Notes: generated from the sequence alone by a model not told the origin. A DNA stretch of 54,343 bases from Ruminococcus sp. (GCA_029062165.1 JAIDQQ010000035.1:1-54343); one strand, 5' to 3'; shown: positions 19,219 to 28,413, numbered from the stretch's first letter. Program-made: numbers and translations.

Positions 19219-19929
19219 TTATTCATTGAAGTAAAAATTTTCCATAAACGGAGTTTCTTCTTCCTCAACGAGTTTTGCTCTTACGGTCACACGGCTCTGA
19301 CCGTTAAGAGTACAGGTAAATAAAGTCATATCCCATGTGGAATTATTTTCTGACATCTGTTCCACACCGTAGCCGTCTATGTACTCTATATATGAAACAG
19401 TATAGTGAAATTTTTCGCCGTCGCAGTTTGTGAAGATTATGTCATCACCGTCACTTAAATTTTTAATTGTACCGAAATGACTGTTATAATTATGTGCGGC
19501 AACAATAAAGTTATGAGATTCCGGCGTACCCTCATAGCGACATGGTGCGATATTCAGATTTGAATAGCTCCATTCATTGAGTACGGGCAATTCAAGTGAA
19601 AGACTTTCAAATGTAAGATAGCCACAGTAATTATTTCCACCCACACTTACGGATGGCATTTCATATGTACCGTTTTCGATAGCTTTTTCCTTTTCCCTTG
19701 CTTCAGATTCAGCGAGGACATCTCTTTTTGCGTTTTCCTGTATTTTCTGTAAGTATTCTGTATAAGTTTCCGGTTTTACTTCCGGAATAAGATTTTTCAG
19801 CCCTGAAAGTGCTGTCTGTGAGTTTTCATATGCTATATTGCTTTCACGGAAATTATACGTACATAAAAGCATTGCAGAAACCAGCATAAGCACACCCAAT
19901 ATAATAAATAATTTTCCGATTTTACTCAT
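19219..19929 (-). CDS. Sortase
   Basis: A 236-aa membrane-anchored cysteine transpeptidase that would attach surface proteins to the wall or to each other. The N-terminal membrane helix is at about 5-27. A helical spacer follows, then the catalytic domain (about 95-225) with the His in VAAHNYNSHFG, the Cys in LFTCT and the Arg in SRVTVR, so all three key residues are present. The class cannot be settled by eye; it looks closest to class B or D. Upstream on the same strand are two damaged secreted-protein genes that may have been partners or substrates. No LPxTG-type signal is visible in them. Confidence 0.88.
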   Translation of the reverse strand: MSKIGKLFIILGVLMLVSAMLLCTYNFRESNIAYENSQTALSGLKNLIPEVKPETYTEYLQKIQENAKRDVLAESEAREKEKAIENGTYEMPSVSVGGNNYCGYLTFESLSLELPVLNEWSYSNLNIAPCRYEGTPESHNFIVAAHNYNSHFGTIKNLSDGDDIIFTNCDGEKFHYTVSYIEYIDGYGVEQMSENNSTWDMTLFTCTLNGQSRVTVRAKLVEEEETPFMENFYFNE

Positions 19930-20027
19930 AATATCCCACCAATCCTTTTATTTTCTTATATGAATTAAGATAAAAACACCGTACAACCGCACAGTGTTTT
20001 AATCATGCCTATAATATATATGCCCGA

Positions 20028-20894
20028 TTATGTCTGAGCAGGTTGTTTATTTCCGGAATCGTCATTTTCTGCTGATTCGTTTTCAACAGGTTTGTCATTT
20101 ATTTCCACGGTAAAAGTAAGTACATCTGAATATGTACCGGCAATTTTAGCTTTTCCGATAACTTCAGATTTAAGAACTTTTGTTATCCTGCTGTCGACGG
20201 CTTCTTCCGACTGTACAGAAAGTATATTGTTTTTTCCCTCTTTAAGAGGTGTTTTATCTTCAACTTCAAATATTTCAGATTCAATTTTTTCAGTTCCGGA
20301 TTCTTCTTGAGTTTTAACTTTTTCAGTTTCGGCTTCGGATTCCTCTTCAGTGACTTTTTTTTCAATAATAACACTTTCGGGTTTCAGAAGATATTCTATA
20401 TATACTTTTTCTTCACTGTCTTCTCCGCTGTCTTCAGATGATTCAGTTTTTTCAGTATCTTCAGGGTTTTCAGATTCTTTAGTTTCTTCGTTATTTCTGG
20501 TATCTTTCTTTTCTTTTTCAATAATCAGTTTCCAGTTGTTTACGCTTTCACCAAATATATCAAGAGTCTGTTCCTTGCCGATTATAACATTTTCAGCCGA
20601 AACTTTAAACTCAACCGGTTTTGAAAGGTCTATTTCCTTGTCCGGTATTGTAACCTGATATGTAGAATGAACTACATTGACACATTTCACACTTGAAGAA
20701 TATGTTTTAGTCTGGTCATCTAAAATAACCGTCACTACTGAATCCTGTTATTCTTCGTCAGAAATTTTGTCGTCTTCCGTCTGACTGACATTTTTTTCAC
20801 CAGCTTTTTTTCCCTCGTATGCTATTGAAATTACAGGGAATGTCATAACTGTACATATTAAAAAAGCTGAAATAAAAGATACAAATTTTTTCAT
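20028..20894 (-). pseudogene. Secreted acidic protein gene split by an in-frame stop
   Basis: The ATG at 20894 has a GGGGAG ribosome site and begins a 25-residue signal peptide (MKKFVSFISAF...). After 48 codons the frame meets TAA (20748-20750), then continues open in the same frame for another 240 codons to 20028. The downstream part reads as an extracellular protein: beta-rich ends around a very Glu/Ser/Thr-rich middle. A GTG at 20735 could in principle restart translation but would give a protein without a signal. The simplest view is one gene of about 289 codons inactivated by a nonsense mutation. Family not recognised. Confidence 0.75.
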
Positions 20895-20931
20895 GACAAA
20901 CTCCCCTCATATATTTTATTTTATTTCTGTT

Positions 20932-21411
20932 TTATGAAACAATAAGCTGAGTTCTCATATCAGCATTGTTTGTAGGTGTCTGAGCCTCGTTCATGCGATA
21001 AGGCTGAACGTGTATTACTGCGTCATATGTACCGGCTTCGAGACCTCTTGCAATATTTATTGTCTGAATATGAAGACCAGTGTCAACAAGTCCGGAAGTA
21101 TAAAGCACTTCATAACCCTGTTCGCTGTCGTCAGTAAGTCTTAATTCAAACGTGAGACTATATTTTCCCTCATTTTCTTCCGGATTGAAGAAGTCAACAA
21201 CAATTTCCGTTTCATTTGCGGGAATATCTATTGAACTCCAGTCGGGTATAGCTACACCGACTTCTTCCTCATCTCCCGAAGATTCAACATATTGACCTGC
21301 ATTAGGGTCAGCCTGTAATCTTCCACCGCTTTCCTCGTCAGTTTCGCCGGAATCCTGTTTTTTATTATTAACAATATAAACAGTAGTGGCGACACCACCG
21401 ACTACTATATC
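20932..21411 (-). pseudogene. 5'-truncated gene for a membrane-anchored extracellular protein
   Basis: An open frame of 159 codons ends at TAA (20932-20934) but has no ATG, GTG or TTG near its upstream limit, a TAA at 21412-21414. The encoded sequence opens with the second half of a membrane helix (VVGGVATTVYIV) and NNKKQ, then an acidic spacer, then a beta-rich domain (WSSIDIPANETEIVVDFFNP, TFELRL, YEVLYTSG, GTYDAVIHVQPY). This is the layout of an N-terminally anchored exported protein that lost its first 20-40 codons. It lies 38 bases upstream of the split gene and is in the same direction as the sortase. Confidence 0.75.
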
Positions 21412-21593
21412 TTATGATTCTTATTTGTAATTTTATTATATCATATATTTTTGATTTTGTAATCACAATTTACAAGTGAAATTCCCATACAAACAAGGGG
21501 TATTTTCAAGCTGATACTAATATTATATCATAAACAACAGTTTTGTCAATAATTTTTTTAAAGATTCTCATTTCCGACGATACTGAACACCAA

Positions 21594-21622
21594 AAAGCAC
21601 CATACTATATGTATGGTGCTTT
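21594..21622 (-). terminator. Terminator closing the Shine-Dalgarno array
   Basis: Stem AAAGCACCATAC/GTATGGTGCTTT with a five-base loop and a short T run leftwards. It ends whatever transcript crosses 21649-21826. Confidence 0.85.
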
Positions 21623-21648
21623 CATGTTATATTCATATATATATCAGA

Positions 21649-21826
21649 CCTCCTGTTATAACGCTATGTTGTATGTGTTCTGAACAAGAAATAATATCAC
21701 GCTCCTTATGTATATACGGGAAATGGCATCTGCTTATGATATATTCAGATATTTTTCAAACCTCCTTGATATATGGGACAGGGTATCTTTCCTGTGAAAT
21801 TCACGTCATAATTATCATACCTCCTT
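21649..21826 (-). repeat. Four periodic Shine-Dalgarno-like units
   Basis: AAGGAGG or close variants begin at 21826, 21767, 21707 and 21654 on the minus strand, spaced 59, 60 and 53 bases. The units also share a following TGATA/ATAT/TGAAT pattern. Only tiny frames follow (for example M-T-stop, M-N-I-T-stop and a 14-codon frame). No protein gene is present. Confidence 0.65.
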
Positions 21827-22104
21827 ATTATACGGATTTTTTTATCTGATTTTTTAATTATAAGCGTCATTTGTGTATTGTTCTTAACTCTTTTTTCTTT
21901 TATTTTCCTGTTGTTCGGGAACTTTTTTTATTTTTTATTTTTCTGTGTTCCTCTTTTCTGATTATATTATAGCATTACTTTCCGGAAATTACATCATAAA
22001 TTTCAAGACAAAATACGGTAAAAATCAGATATAATAACCCTTATTAAACGGATATATATTTAAATTCCTGTATTTCCGTATATTTCATGAAAGGAGGTTT
22101 TTTA

Positions 22105-22500
22105 ATGGACAAAATTTTTCAGAAAGTTTCAGCGGTAATATTTGCGATATGCGGATTCATGTGGGGGAAATTCGACGGCATATTATATGCACTCGTTACA
22201 TTCATGATACTCGATTACATAACAGGCGTAATATCGGCGTACATAAGAAAAGAAATATCTTCTTCCGTAGGTTTCCGAGGTATCGCAAGAAAAGTATTTA
22301 TAATGGTACTCGTTGCAGTAGGACACATTCTTGATACTCAGGTTATCGGTACAGGTTCAGTATGTCGTTCTGCCGTGATAGGTTTCTATATTTCCAATGA
22401 GGGAATATCCATTCTTGAAAACTCCGCCCGAATCGGTCTGCCTTTACCCGAAAAGCTGACGGACATTCTTGTTAAACTCAGAGACAATGACAAAAAATAA
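22105..22500 (+). CDS. Holin of the phage-holin-4 (TcdE-like) family
   Basis: A 131-aa membrane protein. Three hydrophobic segments (about 6-25, 28-48, 66-90) include [14 protein letters not shown], the family's signature after the second helix. The C-terminus shows [20 protein letters not shown]. The start at 22105 follows AAAGGAGG; a frame extension to 22087 overlaps that site. Such holins make membrane pores in phage lysis or toxin release. No endolysin or other phage gene is near, so this is a solitary copy. It might serve non-lytic protein release, but that is inference. Confidence 0.9.
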   Translation: MDKIFQKVSAVIFAICGFMWGKFDGILYALVTFMILDYITGVISAYIRKEISSSVGFRGIARKVFIMVLVAVGHILDTQVIGTGSVCRSAVIGFYISNEGISILENSARIGLPLPEKLTDILVKLRDNDKK

Positions 22501-22502
22501 AT

Positions 22503-22531
22503 TTGACATATGCCGGAAAAAGTGCTATAAT
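22503..22531 (+). promoter_or_regulatory. proS promoter
   Basis: TTGACA, 17 bases, TATAAT with extended TG, placed directly after the holin stop codon. Confidence 0.92.
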
Positions 22532-22564
22532 GTTCTTACATCAATGAAAAGAGGTTTTTTTATC

Positions 22565-24007
22565 ATGGCTAAAGACAAAAAACTTGTAACTGAAATCACG
22601 TCAATGGACGAGGATTTCGCACAGTGGTATACCGACATATGCAAAAAAGCTGAACTTGTAGAGTATACAAGCGTCAAGGGCTGTATGGTCATACGCCCAT
22701 ATGGTTACGCTATATGGGAAAATATTCAGAAAATTCTTGACGGAATGTTTAAGGCTACCGGACACGAAAATGTCTGTATGCCTATGTTTATTCCGGAAAG
22801 TCTCTTACAGAAAGAAAAAGACCATGTAGAAGGCTTTGCACCGGAAGTAGCATGGGTAACACATGGTGGTAGCGAAAAACTCGAGGAGAGAATGTGTGTA
22901 CGCCCTACATCTGAAACGCTTTTCTGTGAACATTATGCAAATATCGTACATTCATACCGTGATTTGCCGAAACTCTATAATCAGTGGGTAAGCGTAGTAC
23001 GCTGGGAAAAAACTACACGTCCGTTTCTGCGTTCAAGGGAATTTTTATGGCAGGAGGGTCATACAATTCACGCAACCGCTGAAGAAGCTATCGAGGAAAC
23101 GGAAAAAATGCTTAATGTCTATGCACAGTTCTGTGAGGAATCGCTTGCAATGCCTGTTGTAAAGGGCAGAAAAACCGAAAGTGACAAGTTCGCAGGTGCT
23201 GTATCGACTTATGCCATAGAAGCACTCATGCATGACGGCAAGGCTTTACAGGCAGGAACTTCCCACTATTTCGGCGACGGTTTTGCTAAAGCGTTCGGCA
23301 TAGAGTATACAGACAAGTCGAATAAACGAGTTAATCCGCATCAGACAAGCTGGGGTGTTACAACACGTCTGATAGGTGCGGTAATCATGACACACGGCGA
23401 TAACAATGGTCTTGTACTTCCTCCGGCAGTAGCACCGGTACAGGCGGTAATAATTCCGGTAGCACAGCATAAAGCAGGCGTACTCGAAAAGGCTGACGAA
23501 CTGAAAAAACGTCTTGCAGATGCCGGAATACGTGTCAGACTCGACGACAGCGAAAATTCACCAGGTTGGAAATTCGCAGAGTACGAAATGAAAGGCGTGC
23601 CGATACGTATTGAAATAGGTCCTCGTGATATTGAAAATAATCAATGTGTTATTGCTTCACGTTGGAACGGTGAAAAAGTTATCGTACCGCTTGACGAACT
23701 CGAAACTACAGCTATACAGAAACTCAATGAGGCACACGACGGTATGTACAATAAAGCACTCGAAAATCAGAACAAAAGAACTTATGCGTGTACAAGTCTT
23801 GACGAGATAACAGAAGTTCTTAATGCTAATGGTGATGGTTTCATTAAGGCTATGTGGTGCGGTGAGGAATCCTGTGAAGACGAGGTCAAGGAAAAAACTG
23901 GTGTAGGTTCACGTTGCATACCGTTTGAACAGGAAAATATTTCCGATAAGTGCGTATGTTGCGGAAAACCTGCTAAACATATGGTATACTGGGGTAAGGC
24001 TTATTAA
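22565..24007 (+). CDS. proS: Prolyl-tRNA synthetase (archaeal/eukaryal type)
   Basis: Charges tRNA-Pro with proline. The 480-aa length, C-terminal Cys motif (GEESCED, CVCCGK) and terminal Tyr mark the short class without the editing insertion. Class II motifs are seen: motif 2 around [22 protein letters not shown], motif 3 near [11 protein letters not shown]. The anticodon-binding domain lies at about 285-400. The frame opens upstream to 22469, but the promoter's start site lies near 22538 and the ATG at 22565 has an AAAGAGG site, so 22565 is the start. No T-box leader is present. Confidence 0.95.
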   Translation: MAKDKKLVTEITSMDEDFAQWYTDICKKAELVEYTSVKGCMVIRPYGYAIWENIQKILDGMFKATGHENVCMPMFIPESLLQKEKDHVEGFAPEVAWVTHGGSEKLEERMCVRPTSETLFCEHYANIVHSYRDLPKLYNQWVSVVRWEKTTRPFLRSREFLWQEGHTIHATAEEAIEETEKMLNVYAQFCEESLAMPVVKGRKTESDKFAGAVSTYAIEALMHDGKALQAGTSHYFGDGFAKAFGIEYTDKSNKRVNPHQTSWGVTTRLIGAVIMTHGDNNGLVLPPAVAPVQAVIIPVAQHKAGVLEKADELKKRLADAGIRVRLDDSENSPGWKFAEYEMKGVPIRIEIGPRDIENNQCVIASRWNGEKVIVPLDELETTAIQKLNEAHDGMYNKALENQNKRTYACTSLDEITEVLNANGDGFIKAMWCGEESCEDEVKEKTGVGSRCIPFEQENISDKCVCCGKPAKHMVYWGKAY

Positions 24008-24027
24008 TCTGAATAACTTAAACACAA

Positions 24028-24060
24028 AAAGACTGAAATTTAAATTTCAGTCTTTTTTTA
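24028..24060 (+). terminator. proS terminator
   Basis: Stem AAGACTGAAATT/AATTTCAGTCTT followed by seven T. Confidence 0.9.
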
Positions 24061-24079
24061 TTTTTTTTGCAAAATATAC

Positions 24080-24108
24080 TTGACATTTTCTGCAAAGTAT
24101 GCTATACT
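24080..24108 (+). promoter_or_regulatory. Promoter of the XRE regulator pair
   Basis: TTGACA, 17 bases, TATACT preceded by TGC. Confidence 0.85.
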
Positions 24109-24149
24109 AAAATTGCAACGTTGACTTTACATTTTAAGGAGAGTGTTTT

Positions 24150-24353
24150 TTGAATACGAAAATTAAAGAACTCAGAAAAGCAAATAAACTATCACAGGAA
24201 GAACTTGCTTTAGCGGTAGGAACTACCAGACAGACTATTACATCTATCGAAACAGGTAAATATATAGCTTCACTGCCTCTTGCGTACAAAATATCGCATT
24301 TTTTCGGACTTACTATAGAAGAAGTATTTGATTTATCTGAATATTCTGAATGA
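24150..24353 (+). CDS. Small XRE-family transcription regulator
   Basis: A 67-aa single-domain Cro/CI-type helix-turn-helix protein (IKELRKANKLSQEELALAVGTTRQTITSIETGKY). It belongs to the short group common in Firmicutes, ending TIEEVFDL. The start is TTG at 24150, with AAGGAGAG upstream; there is no better ATG. It is followed 16 bases later by a membrane protein, a frequent pairing in which the regulator controls its own operon. Confidence 0.9.
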   Translation: MNTKIKELRKANKLSQEELALAVGTTRQTITSIETGKYIASLPLAYKISHFFGLTIEEVFDLSEYSE

Positions 24354-24369
24354 AAGAAGGTTTTATACA

Positions 24370-24807
24370 ATGGAAAAATACAGAAAAAATCTGATTTTAA
24401 GAATTTTTTTACTGTCTTTTGTCGTATTACTGGCAACAGGACTGGGAATATTCAATGTTTTCGGTACAAATGAAAATATTAAAGAAAATGTTATTTTTGA
24501 TTTTCAATGTGGATTCATTACCGGTCTTGGACTGGTGGCGGTTATACTTATTATCCGTTACAGCAAAGCAGTAAAAGATTCGGATAAACTGAAAATCCTG
24601 TTTAACAAGGAAAACGACGAAAGACTTAAATATATAAAATCTAAATCGGGTATGCCGATGTTACTTATTACTTCTGTAATAATGATTTTCATCGGAACTA
24701 TTTTCGGTTATTTCAACACAACAGTTTTTTATACATTGATTGTTGCCTCTATGTGTCAGTTACTTATAGCAGGCATTGTAAAAATGGTTTACATGAAAAA
24801 AATGTAA
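24370..24807 (+). CDS. Membrane protein paired with the XRE regulator
   Basis: A 145-aa protein with four membrane segments (about 9-30, 45-62, 95-115, 119-138) and a charged cytoplasmic loop (about 65-92, KDSDKLKILFNKENDERLK). The loop pattern NKENDERL is typical of small membrane partners of XRE regulators (DUF2178-like), whose function is unknown. The ATG at 24370 has AGAAGG upstream; a longer frame from 24328 overlaps the regulator and is rejected. Confidence 0.85.
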   Translation: MEKYRKNLILRIFLLSFVVLLATGLGIFNVFGTNENIKENVIFDFQCGFITGLGLVAVILIIRYSKAVKDSDKLKILFNKENDERLKYIKSKSGMPMLLITSVIMIFIGTIFGYFNTTVFYTLIVASMCQLLIAGIVKMVYMKKM

Positions 24808-24817
24808 AACTTAAAAT

Positions 24818-24848
24818 AAAAGGACTGACTTTAAAAATCAGTCCTTTT
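24818..24848. terminator. Bidirectional terminator
   Basis: AAAAGGACTGA/TCAGTCCTTTT stem between the membrane protein gene and the convergent xylanase gene. Confidence 0.88.
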
Positions 24849-24855
24849 GTTTGTT

Positions 24856-27114
24856 TTATTCAAATTTCGGAATTTCTTCAAGCGGTAAGTCTTCAAGTTT
24901 GAGGAGGCTTATTCCTGTCATCTGTATAGCAAGAGCGTCATTTGAGGATATACCGTCGCCATTTCCGACAACATCAGCATTTAACCTGCCTTTTTCTGTG
25001 AGTGTATATATATCCGGATTGGCAAGTGACTGCATTATAAGTACAGCGTCTGCAAGAGTTACTTCGCCGTCTTCATTGGTATCACCGTATTTTATATCGC
25101 CTTTTTCCTCTGCCGGATTTACTTTTATTGTAGTTTCAAGCACACGTGGTAAATAATTATACTTGCTACTTGAAACAGTAACTTTTACCGTGACAGTTCC
25201 CTCTTTTTTACAGGTAAATTTAATGTCACTTTGTCTATCACTGTTTGTGATTGAAATTGCATCGCCGTCAACCTTTACGTCCATGATTTCCCATACCGAA
25301 TTACCGGAGTTGAATGGAATAATTCCCTTATCTCCGACATGAAAACCATTTAAATCATCTGGTGTTATATCTTCTTTAACGGGAATACCAAGGGAAGGAT
25401 TCGGAATATTAGCATTAGGTGTAGTTGTAGTAGTATTAGTAGTAGTTGTTGTAGTTTCGGACGGCTTAGTAGTTGTGGTAGTAGTACCGGTTGATTCGAT
25501 ACCGTCTATGATAGCATAGAACGATTCTTTAGCGGTGTAGTCCTCATTGAATAGAAGAGGATATCCGGAGGCTCTCCAACTCATATCGTCGGTAGTACCC
25601 CAGAATGTTACGCTTGAAATATGGTCTTTCTGTGCTACGATAGTATCCATAATATCGCTGTAGTACTGTGCCTGCTCTTTGAAATGGTCTTTATCATTTA
25701 CAGTAACGTCAAGTTCCGTTACTTGAACATCAAGACCTGTTTCACAGAATTTATCGAGAGCCTTTTTATATACGTTTACCGACGGGAATGCGTCACTGCC
25801 GGAACGTGCGTCAAGATGTGACTGCATACCGATACCGTCAATATAATGACCGTCGGAATTTATTTCCTCAACCATTTTTATTATAGCGTCGGTTTTCTGT
25901 GGCATATATTCGTTGAAGTCGTTGTAGTAGAGTTTAGTTCCCTCCGGAGCGTATTTCTTTGCGAACTCAAAAGCCGGTTTTATGAATGACATATTATCGC
26001 CGAATACCTTTACCCACGGTGAATTTTTAGACGCTTCTTCCTGTGTACCTGCCGGACGTTGTGAACCGTCGTCAAGCCAGCATTCGTTTACAACGTCATA
26101 TGCATAGAAGTCAATTTCCGGATATTCCTTTTCGAGTGTTTCAAAAACATTCTTTATGTAGTTTTCAAGACGTTTCAACATTTTTTCCTTAGATACCCAG
26201 TCGCCGTTTACGTCGTAATTTTCCTTGAAAAACCATGTCGGTGTCTGCTGATGCCATACAAGAACGTGTCCACGCATAGGAATATTGTTATCTCTTGCAA
26301 AATCGAGTAATGAACGTGCCTGGTCAAGAGTTACCTGTGGGTTAGTATCGTCACCATCTTTTGCCATAGCGATACAAGCATTCTGGTCAAGAAGTGCGTC
26401 GGGTTTCATTTCGTTACCGGCAGTAAAGCTGTTACAATGTTTTAAAATAAGGTCTTTTGTTGACTGCGGTGCGAGTTCCTTTACAGTAGCAACGCCACCT
26501 ATTTTGAAGTAATCGCTGTAGACGTCCTTAAGTGATGGTATATCTTCCTGAATGGAATATTTCGGAGCTTCTTTAAGTACGAAGTCGTCAATATAGATGT
26601 TATCCGTACCACCTTCAAAGTAAATCATAACATTACTTACGTCAGCGGAAAAACTGATTTTTATATCATTAACTTCCTGCCAACCGTTACCGTTGAGATT
26701 TGCAAGATTTTCATAGTGTTCAGTACCGGAAGCATCAGTATATTGTAAACTCATGGTGTTGCTTGTATAATACTGTCCCATGACCTTAGCACTTACGAGA
26801 TATGCTGTACCTGGTTCGCAGATGTCGTCGAGTTTGAGAGCAGGACCGTTCCATGATTTTGTACGTCCGCTTGCACACAGTGACTTTGTACCGCTTACGG
26901 CATTATCGGTACTTGCAGAAACTACTGTTGTATCGCTGTCGTTTCTTTTTGAGAATAAAGAAACATCACCGTCTTCAAAATCCGAGGAGTAAATAATTTT
27001 ACCCTCCGGAGCGGTTGCGGTTGAATCTTCAGCGTATACAACCGGTGCAGATGAACATATCATTAAAGCACCGACTGTACCGGCGATAAAATTTTTAAAA
27101 TATTTTCTTTTCAT
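24856..27114 (-). CDS. GH10 xylanase with CBM22-like module and dockerin
   Basis: A 752-aa secreted cellulosomal endo-beta-1,4-xylanase. Order: signal peptide (1 to about 28, ends VYA), CBM22-like xylan-binding module (about 35-190, with YLVSAKVMGQ and DNIYIDDF), GH10 barrel (about 195-545), Thr-rich linker, a roughly 95-residue beta-type module I cannot name (about 575-670), and a dockerin (about 680-745). The acid/base Glu is in YDVVNE (near 340) and the nucleophile Glu in VTELDV (near 466); WHQQTPTWF is also seen. A GGAGG site precedes the ATG. Its promoter (27147-27175) closely resembles that of the dockerin gene at 53124, suggesting shared control. Confidence 0.95.
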   Translation of the reverse strand: MKRKYFKNFIAGTVGALMICSSAPVVYAEDSTATAPEGKIIYSSDFEDGDVSLFSKRNDSDTTVVSASTDNAVSGTKSLCASGRTKSWNGPALKLDDICEPGTAYLVSAKVMGQYYTSNTMSLQYTDASGTEHYENLANLNGNGWQEVNDIKISFSADVSNVMIYFEGGTDNIYIDDFVLKEAPKYSIQEDIPSLKDVYSDYFKIGGVATVKELAPQSTKDLILKHCNSFTAGNEMKPDALLDQNACIAMAKDGDDTNPQVTLDQARSLLDFARDNNIPMRGHVLVWHQQTPTWFFKENYDVNGDWVSKEKMLKRLENYIKNVFETLEKEYPEIDFYAYDVVNECWLDDGSQRPAGTQEEASKNSPWVKVFGDNMSFIKPAFEFAKKYAPEGTKLYYNDFNEYMPQKTDAIIKMVEEINSDGHYIDGIGMQSHLDARSGSDAFPSVNVYKKALDKFCETGLDVQVTELDVTVNDKDHFKEQAQYYSDIMDTIVAQKDHISSVTFWGTTDDMSWRASGYPLLFNEDYTAKESFYAIIDGIESTGTTTTTTKPSETTTTTTNTTTTTPNANIPNPSLGIPVKEDITPDDLNGFHVGDKGIIPFNSGNSVWEIMDVKVDGDAISITNSDRQSDIKFTCKKEGTVTVKVTVSSSKYNYLPRVLETTIKVNPAEEKGDIKYGDTNEDGEVTLADAVLIMQSLANPDIYTLTEKGRLNADVVGNGDGISSNDALAIQMTGISLLKLEDLPLEEIPKFE

Positions 27115-27146
27115 TGTTAATCCTCCATTAATATTTGATTAATACA

Positions 27147-27175
27147 ATTTTAACATATTATTATTGAAATGTCAA
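27147..27175 (-). promoter_or_regulatory. Promoter of the GH10 gene
   Basis: Minus strand: TTGACA, 17 bases beginning TTTCAATAA and ending ATATGT, TAAAAT. The spacer start and end match the promoter at 53155-53183. Confidence 0.82.
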
Positions 27176-27206
27176 TAGAATACCGAACTTTTTTACTATA
27201 ACTTGA

Positions 27207-27232
27207 AAGGCAGACCGCCCCTGGTCTGCCCC
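27207..27232 (-). terminator. Terminator of the 27276 gene
   Basis: GGCAGACC/GGTCTGCC stem with a GC-rich loop and only a short T stretch, so it may be weak. Confidence 0.6.
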
Positions 27233-27275
27233 CTATATGTATATTAAATTTTAATTAAGTAATTTAAGAATAATA

Positions 27276-27473
27276 TCAGTTATTGTTGTTATTATTGTTT
27301 GGTCTGCACGCAACCACAATTACACCAATTATGTTTAACCAGAAGCCCCACCAGAAACCGCCTTTATAACCTTTATTTCTGGAAATTGTCTTTGTAATGA
27401 ATCCCCATATTACGGCGTTGATAAGTATGGCTAAACTCACAAACATAATAAGTGAATTTATATTTTCCGTCAA
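27276..27473 (-). CDS. Small membrane protein with GGFWWGFWL motif and poly-Asn tail
   Basis: A 65-aa protein with two membrane segments (about 6-26 and 41-57) joined by KTISRNKGYKGG. The motif GGFWWGFWLNIIGVIVVACRP is typical of small hypothetical proteins in gut Firmicutes, often encoded beside proteins with zinc ribbons; function unknown. The tail is seven Asn. The start is TTG behind a GGAGGTG ribosome site. Confidence 0.75.
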   Translation of the reverse strand: MTENINSLIMFVSLAILINAVIWGFITKTISRNKGYKGGFWWGFWLNIIGVIVVACRPNNNNNNN

Positions 27474-27732
27474 ATTTTTTCACCTCCCCCCCTTTTGAAC
27501 CATTTCTTTACTTTCTTACAGATAAATTATCATCCTGGATTTTCAGAATTTTTACAACTGTAAAATTTTCTGCTGATATTTTTTAGTACTGACATAAACT
27601 ATTGTATCATAAAATCTTCCAAAGTCAATATGTAAATTGATTTTTCCTTAAAAATCTGCATATTATACAAATCAATGTGATTTATTTATGTATTTTTGCA
27701 TGATATTTCCGATTATTATATTTTCGTACTTA

Positions 27733-27782
27733 AACACGCTCTAAAAGACAGTCTCCGAAGAGACCGCCTTTTAGAGTGTGTT
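27733..27782. repeat. Long palindromic hairpin
   Basis: A 15-base outer stem (one G-U type mismatch), a 3/3 internal loop and an inner GTCTC/GAGAC stem closed by CGAA. No T run on either side, so not an obvious terminator. It may be a palindromic repeat element. Confidence 0.6.
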
Positions 27783-27867
27783 CACTGGAGTTACCGCAAA
27801 CGTTCTGAAAAAGCAGAAAATCAAGGTTACTTAAATTATTGACATGAAACTTTCTGACGAATAACAC

Positions 27868-27903
27868 AAAAACCTCTCTGACGCTTTCACGCCAGAGAGG
27901 TTT
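27868..27903 (-). terminator. rplM-rpsI terminator
   Basis: AAACCTCTCTG/CAGAGAGGTTT stem followed leftwards by TTTTTGTG. Confidence 0.88.
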
Positions 27904-27994
27904 ATAATTATCTTTTTCAGTTGAACAATTGTTGAACAACTTTTTGAAATAATCTCGAAAAATACCGTAAAACAGGCAATTCGGAGACAATTTC

Positions 27995-28396
27995 TTATCT
28001 CTTTGAGAACTGCGGAGCACGTCTTGCAGCTTTGAGACCGTATTTCTTTCTTTCCTTCATACGTGGGTCACGTGTGAGGAAACCAGCCTTCTTGAGAGCC
28101 GGACGGAGTTCAGCATCAAATTCAAGTAATGCTCTTGAAATACCATGTCTGATAGCACCAGCCTGACCTGTTACGCCACCGCCTGCAACTGTGCAGACAA
28201 CATCGAATTTTTCAAGAGTATCTGTAAGTGCGAGTGGCTGACGTACAATCAGCTTGAGTGTTTCAAGACCGAAATAATCGTCAATTCCTCTTCCGTTTAT
28301 TGTTACGTTACCAGAACCAGGATAAATTCTTACTCTTGCAACGGAGTGCTTTCTTCTGCCTGTTCCGTAGTAGTATTTAACTTTTGATTCGTACAT
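27995..28396 (-). CDS. rpsI: 30S ribosomal protein S9
   Basis: A 133-aa ribosomal protein. Diagnostic segments: [41 protein letters not shown], and the C-terminal [25 protein letters not shown], whose last Arg reaches the P-site tRNA. It follows rplM by 17 bases in the universal L13-S9 operon. Confidence 0.98.
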   Translation of the reverse strand: MYESKVKYYYGTGRRKHSVARVRIYPGSGNVTINGRGIDDYFGLETLKLIVRQPLALTDTLEKFDVVCTVAGGGVTGQAGAIRHGISRALLEFDAELRPALKKAGFLTRDPRMKERKKYGLKAARRAPQFSKR

Positions 28397-28413
28397 TTCA
28401 AAGCACCTCCCTA

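Larger units (their letters stand above)
21412..22104. other. 693-base non-coding interval
   Basis: No credible protein gene. On the minus strand it holds a TTGACA-16-TATAAT promoter (about 21518-21548) and a second TATAAT nearer the truncated gene. It also holds a terminator (21594-21622), an array of Shine-Dalgarno-like units (21649-21826), and AT-rich sequence to the holin. Confidence 0.7.
27474..27994. other. 521-base interval without a gene
   Basis: Holds AT-rich sequence, a long perfect-looking hairpin (27733-27782) and the rpsI terminator (27868-27903). A minus-strand frame through the hairpin ends ...GGLFGDCLLERV and overlaps the start of the terminator; I judge it not a gene. Confidence 0.6.

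Noticed and set aside
20028..20735. Separate gene starting at GTG 20735
   Set aside because: The frame is continuous with the upstream signal peptide across one TAA, and no ribosome site precedes the GTG; a split gene is simpler.
20748..20750. TAA as a recoded or read-through codon
   Set aside because: No recoding element is visible, and TAA is used as a normal stop throughout the window.
22469..22564. Longer N-terminus for proS
   Set aside because: It would begin upstream of the promoter's transcription start and overlap the holin gene.
27730..28020. 96-codon frame ending GGLFGDCLLERV
   Set aside because: It runs across the rpsI terminator and a palindrome and overlaps rpsI; composition and structure explain it better.
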